Shown: positions 32,241 to 38,996 of the stretch, one piece after another
How the letters are laid out: every line of letters starts with the position of its first letter
Position numbering within the stretch: position 1 is the stretch's first letter
Source of the DNA: JADGNF01 sp964582085
Lineage (GTDB): Archaea; Thermoproteota; Bathyarchaeia; Bathyarchaeales; Bathycorpusculaceae
NCBI GenBank assembly: GCA_964582085.1
Contig: CAZOPV010000018.1
Location: 1-38,996, forward strand
DNA length: 38,996 nt
Direction of reading: 5' to 3'
Translations under genes and position numbers: made by a program
The notes under the pieces: generated by a model
Database searches by the model: none
Told to the model about the DNA's origin: nothing
Seen by the model: only the letters and a program-made list of their open reading frames with translations

Positions 32241-33569
32241 ATGCCGGAATTTCTTGGCGAGTTTGGACGCTGCATCGAAGGTAAAAAAGACGTTTTGAAA
32301 GCGAAGGTTTTTCAGGGGACGCCGAATCCTTTAGATGGTCATTTCAGTTCTGTGTTTCCCTCTTTATGGAATAAGATAGACAGGTCCGATAGCCTTTCAG
32401 CTAAAGTTAGTGAGTTAAATGTTATGGCTGTGGATTCAAGTGTTTATTCTAATTTGCTTTCAACTGGCGGAGTTTTTTATGTTGTGAGGTCGTTGGGTGT
32501 TTGTCGGGGTTTTCAGCAGAAGTGGCTTGAGAGTGATGTTTTCTTTTCTAGGGGAGGTTCTGTTGCTGAACGTGAGTATCTTACAGTTAAAATGGAGCTT
32601 GCGGAGTTTCAGGTAGCATTAGATGCTTTAAAGAGTGGGCTTGATTGCTCGACGATATTGATTGATGGTTCGCTTTATGGGCGTTTAGTGCATGTGCCTT
32701 TGGAGTCGAAGGTTGAAGAGGACCGTTTGGTTCTTCTTAATTACTTTAGGGTTTATCGGCAATTGCTTGATGCTTGTAAACAGAGCGGTGTGACTTTGGT
32801 GGGCGTTGCTAAGGAGAGTCGTTCAACTGCTTTTAGGGATTACTTGTTAAGTTTGGTTTTTGAGAAAGCGCTGGAGGAGGCCGGCCTTGAAGACAGCGCC
32901 ATTAAACTGATAAAGCCTCTTTTTATGGAAGTCGCTGATGACGCAAGTTTTGGTCTTCAGCGGTTTCAGCGGTTCAAACAGAAGTACGGTGGCAAAGTTG
33001 ATGTGATAGGTTTGATTTTGGAGGAGTTGGCTCGTTCTAGGCCTGATTATCAGGTTATTATGCGGTATGCAAAGGTTTTAGGTTATACTCAGCCTCTGCT
33101 TTTGGGCGCCTCACCCCGTTTAGAGAGGCGTTTGAGGCAGTTTCAGTCGCATCCGGAAGACTATGTTAAGAGGAATTTTCCAAATGCTATCCGCGAGATA
33201 GGTAAGGGTGTAATTGATGAGGTTGCCGGCGTTATTGCTGATATTGCTGATTTTCCTGCAATTTTGTCTTTTTATGTGCTGTTTGATCTCCGTGATTCGC
33301 CGCTTAGGATCGATATACCTTGTTATAGTACGCGTTTTGGTGATGTTGGTTGGCATAAACCGTTTTCCGCCGATTTAAGCGAGGTCTTGAAGGTGTTAGC
33401 GACGGGTTATTGCGGATTAGATTGCCATAATCTCTGGTTGAAGAACGTTGATGAGAGAGTCAGGCTTAAGAAGAAAACGGTTGATAATATTTACGTTCCC
33501 TACCTTGAAAAGTTGTTTGGGGAAAAAATAATTCGTGGGAGGAGCTATAGACGTGTCAAGTACCCTTAA
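32241..33569 (+). CDS. nurA: NurA 5'-3' nuclease
   Basis: Nuclease that with HerA resects DNA ends after Mre11-Rad50. The 442-residue protein has VMAVDSS (D65) and LIDGSLYGRL (D142) as metal-binding motifs, VGVAKESRST near 193, and a C-terminal segment YSTRFGDVGWHKPF near 353 that resembles the family's Asp/His motif. ATG 32241 follows GGAG by eight bases. The next gene starts inside its last 17 bases, so NurA and HerA are translationally coupled. Confidence 0.9.
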   Translation: MPEFLGEFGRCIEGKKDVLKAKVFQGTPNPLDGHFSSVFPSLWNKIDRSDSLSAKVSELNVMAVDSSVYSNLLSTGGVFYVVRSLGVCRGFQQKWLESDVFFSRGGSVAEREYLTVKMELAEFQVALDALKSGLDCSTILIDGSLYGRLVHVPLESKVEEDRLVLLNYFRVYRQLLDACKQSGVTLVGVAKESRSTAFRDYLLSLVFEKALEEAGLEDSAIKLIKPLFMEVADDASFGLQRFQRFKQKYGGKVDVIGLILEELARSRPDYQVIMRYAKVLGYTQPLLLGASPRLERRLRQFQSHPEDYVKRNFPNAIREIGKGVIDEVAGVIADIADFPAILSFYVLFDLRDSPLRIDIPCYSTRFGDVGWHKPFSADLSEVLKVLATGYCGLDCHNLWLKNVDERVRLKKKTVDNIYVPYLEKLFGEKIIRGRSYRRVKYP

Positions 33570-35175
33570 AGAAGTGGGCGTAATAATTGGTGAAGCCAGT
33601 TCTAACGAGTTTTTCTTTTCGTCTAACCCAAGTGAGATGCCTTCTCGCTGGGAGTATTTGATGGTTTACTCAGACGAAGAACAAGAAGGCGTCATTAAGC
33701 GGGTAGAAGTTATAGCTCAAGTGGAGAAGGTTATTTCGGCTAGTCAAGCTTTGACGAAGGAGTTAGATTTTGAAATAATCAAGAAGCTGATTGAGTCCGG
33801 CTTAGCTGATAGTAAAGTTTGGGGGCAGGCCCGCGTTTTAGGTTACCTTGCTGATAGGGGGGAGTTACAGTTACCAAAGAAGGCGGTGACGCCTGGGAAG
33901 CCTGTTTATGTTGCTCCTACTGAGTTGCTTGAGAGATTCTATAATTACCCTCAGGATGAAGCCATACGCATCGGAAGCTTGATCACTAGAAGTGAAGTTC
34001 CTGCGGCACTGTCGGTTAAGGGGTTCCGGCGGCATTTGGCTGTGTTGGCGCAGACTGGTTCAGGAAAAACATACTTGGCTGGTATTCTTGCAGATGAGTT
34101 GCTTGCTAAAGGCGGCACCGTGGTTATGTTGGATCCTCATGCTGATTACGTGTTCTTGGGGCGAGCTGCTGATGGTAAGCGTCACGATTTGTCGGACCGT
34201 ATAACGGTTTTTAGGAATCCTGCTAGTACAGGTCGATATTCTGAGGGTGAAGTTGGTAGAATTGAACCGTATGAAATTTGTTTTTCCGACTTGGATATAG
34301 ATGAAATCTGTTTGATCGCTAACATTGGAAAATCCATGACGAGTATCCGAGAGGGTCTCGAGCAAGCGTTTGAGTTTGTGAAAGCCGAAAAAGAGGTGTT
34401 TCAGCCTGAGGATCTTCTTGAAGAGTTGGAGGCTGCTGATGAGTGGAAGAAACTTGAAGGCGACGTTAAGCGAAAGATTCCTGGTGCAAAGGCGGCTAAG
34501 AAGTACGTTAAGCAGCTTGTGAAGATGCGTGTTTTCACTTCCGCGTCAACCAGCATAGATGCGATGCTTAGGCCTCAGCATTTGTCTGTTGTTGATTTGT
34601 CAGGTTTGAGTGATGAAGTGGCAGATTACATTGCGTATAGTATTTTGACGGATATTTATGAGCGGGCTTCAAGCAACGAATTAGAGTTTCCAGTTTTCAT
34701 TTTTGTGGAGGAAGCTCATCGGTTTATTCCCTATGAGGGGCGTACCGATTCTAGTCGTATAATCAAGAAGATTGCTGCTGAGGGACGCAAGTTTGGTGTT
34801 TTCTTGGTTGTTATTACTCAGCGGCCTTCAAAGATTCATCCTGATGCTCTGAGTCAATGTAACAGTCAAATTATCTTGCGGATAACTAATCCTGATGATC
34901 AGGTGGCAATTGCTAAGAGTTCGGAGCGGTTGGGGCAGACGTTGCTGAGTGATTTACCCGGTTTGAACACGGGCGAGGCTGTGATTGTTGGTGAGATGAC
35001 TCGTGCTCCCGTCATGGTCAAGATTAAGAAGCGCCGAACCAAGGAGGGCGGAAGCGACATTGATATCGTGGCTAAAATGAAGGCTGCTATCGAAAAGGCG
35101 AGTCAAGAGACCCCTGAGAATGAGAGCAGCCGTTTGAGAAGTGAACTGCAGGGGTTCATGACTGATTCAGAGTAG
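33553..35175 (+). CDS. herA: HerA hexameric DNA translocase
   Basis: FtsK-like ATPase of 540 residues, partner of NurA. The N-terminal HAS-barrel (about 1-140) precedes a RecA-like core with Walker A QTGSGKT (K172-T173), LDPHADYV near 200, Walker B IFVEEAHRFIP near 380, and ITQRPSKIHPDALSQ plus IILRITNPDDQ near 420-445. GTG 33553 was chosen over a GTG at 33535 because GGAGG lies between them, ten bases before 33553. The stop is followed directly by the mre11 ribosome-binding site. Confidence 0.95.
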   Translation: MSSTLKEVGVIIGEASSNEFFFSSNPSEMPSRWEYLMVYSDEEQEGVIKRVEVIAQVEKVISASQALTKELDFEIIKKLIESGLADSKVWGQARVLGYLADRGELQLPKKAVTPGKPVYVAPTELLERFYNYPQDEAIRIGSLITRSEVPAALSVKGFRRHLAVLAQTGSGKTYLAGILADELLAKGGTVVMLDPHADYVFLGRAADGKRHDLSDRITVFRNPASTGRYSEGEVGRIEPYEICFSDLDIDEICLIANIGKSMTSIREGLEQAFEFVKAEKEVFQPEDLLEELEAADEWKKLEGDVKRKIPGAKAAKKYVKQLVKMRVFTSASTSIDAMLRPQHLSVVDLSGLSDEVADYIAYSILTDIYERASSNELEFPVFIFVEEAHRFIPYEGRTDSSRIIKKIAAEGRKFGVFLVVITQRPSKIHPDALSQCNSQIILRITNPDDQVAIAKSSERLGQTLLSDLPGLNTGEAVIVGEMTRAPVMVKIKKRRTKEGGSDIDIVAKMKAAIEKASQETPENESSRLRSELQGFMTDSE

Positions 35176-35187
35176 GAGGCAACGAAA

Positions 35188-36333
35188 ACGGTTAGAGTTG
35201 CTCATTTAAGTGATACCCATCTTGGTTACAGGCAGTATGGCTTGGAAGAAAGAGAGCGTGACGTCTACAGCAGTCTCGAAGAAATCGGAGATAAAATCTT
35301 GGAAGCGCGTGCTGACATTGTTGTTCACGCCGGTGATCTTTTTGATTCTTCTCGGCCTGCGCCTCAGGCTTATCGTGCTTTCAAAAAGTTTCTAAAGAGG
35401 ATTGGTGAACAGGCTAAGGTTTTCGCGGTTTTGGGTGATCATGATAGACCTAAAACTTGGGGGTTGGCGCCTCATTTCCTGTTTGATGACCAAATCCAAA
35501 TTTTAGGGGCAAATTGGAGCGCCCAACAGCAGGTTCTCTCTGTGGGTGGTCAGGATGTTTTGGTTGCGGGGCTGTCCAACGTGAGTCGAACTTACCGCGC
35601 AATCATGCAGGAGGAATTGAAGAAACTTGGGGCTCTTGATCTAAGAGGCAAATTGTCTGTTTTGCTCTTGCATGAAGGCATAGACAAGTTTCTTCCCTAC
35701 GAGGGCGCTTTTGAGCTTGGGTTGGATGAGGTTCCTAAGAATTTTGATTATGTTGCCATGGGGCACTTGCATTTTCGCATTAAGGCTTCATTGGGCAAGG
35801 GCACATTGGCGTATCCGGGTTCCAGTGAAATCATAAGCCGAAGCGAAGTTGATGAGTGGAGGAAAAACGGCAAAGGCTTTTTCATAGTTGATGTTAACCG
35901 TGGCAGGGTTGATGTAGAGCCTGTGAATCTTGCGTGTATAAGGCCGCAGCTTGAAGTCAAAATGAAATATTCTTGTTTAGATGAGGAGCTTGAGCGGTTA
36001 GCTAAGTCGCTTGATGGTTTTGAGAAGAAGCCCCTCGTTCATGTCAAGATTGAAGGAAAAGACATAGACAGGCAAAGTGTTTATTCAGCTTTGAATAAGC
36101 GTTTGTCAGGTTTGGTTTTGCAGTTTAGGCAGGAGTTCCTTGATGAGACTGTGGAGCGACTTCCAGAAGTCAAGTCAGGTGCTTTCCAAGTTAGTCAGGT
36201 GATTCAGGAGTACTTCAAGGAGCCTGCGGTTTCAGGTTTAGCGTTGGAGCTTTGGCGTCACCTTCGGGCGGGTGATGTGGACGAAGCCAAGGCAGTTGCG
36301 GAAGACTATTTTCAGCGGGAGCATAAGGCATGA
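35188..36333 (+). CDS. mre11: Mre11 double-strand-break nuclease, apparent ACG start
   Basis: Manganese-dependent nuclease working with Rad50. From ACG 35188 the 381-residue protein begins with VRVAHLSDTHLG (D9, H11), then HAGDLFD (D50), LGDHDRP (D84-H85), LLHEG (H162) and MGHLHF (H193, H195). Motif III is GDHD instead of the common GNHD. No ATG, GTG or TTG lies between the HerA stop and the DTH motif. The first canonical start, TTG 35242, would delete D9 and H11. ACG 35188 sits eight bases after GGAGG, so I take it as the start. GTT 35191 is less likely. The stop overlaps rad50 as ATGA. Confidence 0.9.
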   Translation, partial: TVRVAHLSDTHLGYRQYGLEERERDVYSSLEEIGDKILEARADIVVHAGDLFDSSRPAPQAYRAFKKFLKRIGEQAKVFAVLGDHDRPKTWGLAPHFLFDDQIQILGANWSAQQQVLSVGGQDVLVAGLSNVSRTYRAIMQEELKKLGALDLRGKLSVLLLHEGIDKFLPYEGAFELGLDEVPKNFDYVAMGHLHFRIKASLGKGTLAYPGSSEIISRSEVDEWRKNGKGFFIVDVNRGRVDVEPVNLACIRPQLEVKMKYSCLDEELERLAKSLDGFEKKPLVHVKIEGKDIDRQSVYSALNKRLSGLVLQFRQEFLDETVERLPEVKSGAFQVSQVIQEYFKEPAVSGLALELWRHLRAGDVDEAKAVAEDYFQREHKA

Positions 36334-38996
36334 TTCTGAATCAGATTATTCTTGAAGAATTTATTTCCCACAAGAAGTCGCAGCTTGATTTTGGCTACGG
36401 CATAAACATCATAGTAGGACCAAATGGGGCAGGCAAAACCTCGATTTTGGATGGAATAAGCTTTGCTCTCTTTAACGATTCTGAGAAGCGGGGAAAGAAG
36501 GAGAACCTGATAAATTCTAAAGCAAAAAAGTGCAAGGTCACCCTCCGTTTTATGGAAGCAGGTGTCGCCTACTCTGTGGAGCGTTCGTTGGAACGCAACA
36601 GAGCTCCTCTTTGTAGTTTCTACCAAATTGTGGAAGGAAAGAAACTTATCAAGGCATCTACGGCTCGGGCGTCTGATGAAGAAATCAAGAAGGTTTTGGG
36701 TCTTGACAAGAACATGTTTTTGCAGTCGATTTATGTGCGGCAAGGTGAGATTGAGGCATTGGTCAATGCAAAGCCTGCTGAAAGAAAAGAGTTGATTTCC
36801 AAGTTGCTTGGCGTCGAAGACTTAGAGCGTGCTTGGGACGGGATGAAAGATGTTATCCAAGTTTATCGTGACAGGAAGAGTTCTCTTGAAGGGGTTCTCA
36901 AACGCTGGCCAGATGCCGAAAAAGAAAAAGCTGAGACAGAATCCAAAATTAAACACCTTGGAAAGTTGCTTGGCTCAAAGGAAGCTGAGAAAAGAGACAT
37001 AGAATCTGAGGTTGCAGCTTTCAAAGCAAAGCTTGGCGTGCTTGACCAGAAAAAATCTGATTTTGAAAAGCTTGACAAACAAAAAGGCATAATAGAACAG
37101 AAAGTTGCGGGGTTTAAGACTGAATTAAAAAATCACACTGGAGAGTTAAATAAGGCCCTTCTTGCAGAGCAAACCATTCAGATGCTTGAGCCTCAAGTGG
37201 CAAAGCTCTCTACATTGGAGGCTTACGTCTCTACTTTTTATGAAAAGACTACCATCGAGGGGAGTATCTCAGAGTTAGATAAGCTATTAACTGAGATTAG
37301 GGGTTTGAAAAGCGCGCTTGAACAAAACAAGCAAGGTTACATGCTTTACCGCGAGGCAGAGGCTAATCTGCTTGAGAAGAACAGGCTTAGGAAAAAGTTT
37401 GAAGGTTCTGACACAGCCCTAAGTGAAGCTAAGCGCTTGCTTGAAAAATATCTGCGGGAGAAAGAGAAGCGTGCTAATCTTCTTTCTCGGGAGATCGAAA
37501 AGACTTCTAAAACATTAGGTGAACAAATCTCAGTCGAAAATATCGGTAACGTACTGTTGAAAATCAAGGCTTCCAATGAGCAAAAAGTTAGAGCGCTTGA
37601 AGCCGAAAAACAGACTTTGAATGAAAAGAGTGTTTCTCTAAGACAAAGAATCAATGATCTTGACTTTAACATTTCCAAATTATCATCAGACGCTGAATCT
37701 AAAACTTGTCCAACCTGCGAGACTGAGCTTACAACGGATCGCATCTCTCAACTGTTAACCAGGTATTATGAAGAAAAGAAAGCTGCTGAAACTCAAATAA
37801 TCAAGCTGAGCGGTGATGTTTCTAAACTGGAGGAGTGCCTTCAAGGAGAGAAGGATTATGGTAAACATCTTCTTGTCATCGATCCTGAGCAGCTTCATAG
37901 CTTGTCGGCTGCGTTTGAAGAAGCTAAAAGTGATGTTGCTGCTCAGGAGGCTGAAGTTGAACGGCTAGGTCAATTGAGTGCTTCTTTGGTTGAAATTGAT
38001 GGGCAAATATCTCAGCTTGAAAAAGAGAAAACTCTCTGGGAGGGTGCCTTCAGAGAGTACAGTTTTGCTGAGAAGCAGCTTGGCAGACTTCCCAGCGAAG
38101 AGGCATTAGACGCTGAAAAGCAGCCTTTGGTTAAGTCGTTGGAAGAAATCAAAACGCGTTTAGCTTGTTTAGTGCAAGAGTTAGGCTATACGCCTGAAAA
38201 CGCAAAGAAGGAACTGGAACAGTTGCGGCTAATCCGTCAGGAGTATGATCAAAACCTTCCGATAGCAAAGAGAAAATTCGAGTTTGAATCTTTGGTTAGG
38301 GAGGCTTCGACTAAGCTGGAAGAAGCGCAAAAAGGTGTTTTAGCGCTTGAAGCCCAGATCAAAGGGCTCGATTATGATGAAGCTGAGCATAGTCGTATGA
38401 AAACTGATTGCCAAACTGCAGAAGCTAAGCTGGTGGCGCTGGAGAAAGAGCTTGTCAGGTTGGAGCAGGAAAAAACTGATTCTCAAACGCAAATAACAAA
38501 ACTTGAAGATGAACTCAAGGCCCTTGAAAAAACTGCAAAGGAGAAGCAGCAAGTAGAGCAGTACCTATCTGTCCTTAGCAAAATCAGAGACGCCTACGGC
38601 AAAGATGGCATCCAAAAGCTCATTCGTGTACGAGCTCGGCCTGTGTTGGAGAGGGCGACGCGGGATCTGTTTGAACGTTTTAACTTGTCGTATTCGGATG
38701 TGAAGATTGATGATGACTACAACATTAGCGTTCTTGGTCCAGCTGGTGAGCAGGGGATTGATCAGATTAGCGGCGGCGAGCGTGTTGCTCTTGCTATTGC
38801 GTTGCGTTTAGCTATTGCGCTGGTGCTCTCTGGGAGAGTTGAGACCATAATTATGGATGAGCCTACTACGCATCTTGATGAGGAACGTCGGAAAGAGCTT
38901 GTTAACATCTTGAACTCTTTCTTTAGAGAGGGCGGCAGGATAATTCCTCAGATGCTCATAATTACTCATCATAATGAAATTCAAGAAGTAGCAGAC
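36330..38996 (+). CDS. rad50: Rad50 ABC ATPase, 3' end beyond the window
   Basis: SMC-like ATPase partner of Mre11. The first 889 residues are present. Walker A GPNGAGKT (K36-T37), the Q-loop YVRQGE (Q138), a long coiled coil (about 150-450), the zinc hook CPTC (C460 and C463), a returning coiled coil to about 740, the ABC signature SGGER (S814), Walker B IIMDEPTTHLD (D843, E844) and the H-loop ITHHNE near 876-881 are all visible. Perhaps only 10-20 residues are missing at the right edge. ATG 36330 overlaps the Mre11 stop. Confidence 0.95.
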   Translation, partial: MILNQIILEEFISHKKSQLDFGYGINIIVGPNGAGKTSILDGISFALFNDSEKRGKKENLINSKAKKCKVTLRFMEAGVAYSVERSLERNRAPLCSFYQIVEGKKLIKASTARASDEEIKKVLGLDKNMFLQSIYVRQGEIEALVNAKPAERKELISKLLGVEDLERAWDGMKDVIQVYRDRKSSLEGVLKRWPDAEKEKAETESKIKHLGKLLGSKEAEKRDIESEVAAFKAKLGVLDQKKSDFEKLDKQKGIIEQKVAGFKTELKNHTGELNKALLAEQTIQMLEPQVAKLSTLEAYVSTFYEKTTIEGSISELDKLLTEIRGLKSALEQNKQGYMLYREAEANLLEKNRLRKKFEGSDTALSEAKRLLEKYLREKEKRANLLSREIEKTSKTLGEQISVENIGNVLLKIKASNEQKVRALEAEKQTLNEKSVSLRQRINDLDFNISKLSSDAESKTCPTCETELTTDRISQLLTRYYEEKKAAETQIIKLSGDVSKLEECLQGEKDYGKHLLVIDPEQLHSLSAAFEEAKSDVAAQEAEVERLGQLSASLVEIDGQISQLEKEKTLWEGAFREYSFAEKQLGRLPSEEALDAEKQPLVKSLEEIKTRLACLVQELGYTPENAKKELEQLRLIRQEYDQNLPIAKRKFEFESLVREASTKLEEAQKGVLALEAQIKGLDYDEAEHSRMKTDCQTAEAKLVALEKELVRLEQEKTDSQTQITKLEDELKALEKTAKEKQQVEQYLSVLSKIRDAYGKDGIQKLIRVRARPVLERATRDLFERFNLSYSDVKIDDDYNISVLGPAGEQGIDQISGGERVALAIALRLAIALVLSGRVETIIMDEPTTHLDEERRKELVNILNSFFREGGRIIPQMLIITHHNEIQEVAD

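Noticed and set aside
35242..36333. Mre11 starting at TTG 35242
   Set aside because: It would lose the DTH metal motif that is clearly encoded in frame just upstream.

Overview
This 39-kb window is archaeal chromosomal DNA. Archaeal markers include a two-subunit family D DNA polymerase (DP1 and DP2), Orc1/Cdc6, geranylgeranylglyceryl-phosphate synthase, Sec61-beta, Elf1, Nob1, and a NurA-HerA-Mre11-Rad50 operon. PolD together with Elf1-type transcription proteins, moderate GC and several unrecognised small wHTH and membrane proteins fit a Bathyarchaeia-like or other TACK-related lineage. That placement is inference. No rRNA, tRNA, IS element or CRISPR array was seen.

Left part (1-16.3 kb). 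NADP isocitrate dehydrogenase of the eukaryote-like type (-) and a small membrane protein (-) come first. A radical SAM/SPASM enzyme with a 350-residue N-terminal extension follows. Next is an MgtE/SLC41-like transporter with two PhoU/TrkA-C partner proteins. A zinc-ribbon protein, two small membrane proteins and S-adenosylhomocysteinase follow. A P-loop kinase, a PHP phosphoesterase and an APH-like kinase then form a cluster in which the two kinases look like the separated halves of a known bacterial fusion. An AbrB-PhoU regulator, a DUF429 protein and DP1 complete this part.

Origin region (16.4-21 kb). orc1/cdc6 is read leftward away from an 811-bp AT-rich gap. The gap carries three ORB-like elements (a dyad core beside a CACCCC/GGGGTG string). 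Hand-counted base composition of the + strand changes from C>G on the left to G>C on the right, which is what a bidirectional origin predicts. To the right lie three unrecognised genes: a wHTH protein, a membrane-anchored coiled-coil wHTH protein and a helical protein. They are interspersed with clusters of TGTGAA and TGTGAT motifs, ten of them within 111 bp at 20825-20935. This origin-linked gene and repeat cluster is the best candidate for an undescribed system.

Right part (21-39 kb). A nitrilase-NadE pair is followed by Elf1, GGGP synthase and DP2 (with a C-terminal PIP-like box), a wHTH protein, a MazG-like protein, Sec61-beta, a possible Sm-like protein and a DUF2070 membrane protein. 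NAD kinase-Nob1 (-) and the nurA-herA-mre11-rad50 operon (+) complete the window; rad50 runs off the edge. Mre11 appears to begin at a non-canonical ACG codon, because every canonical start would delete its first metal-binding motif.

The window thus combines an origin, its initiator, both subunits of the replicative polymerase and the end-resection machinery within about 23 kb. Genes for NAD(P) supply (NadE, NAD kinase, IDH) are scattered among them.
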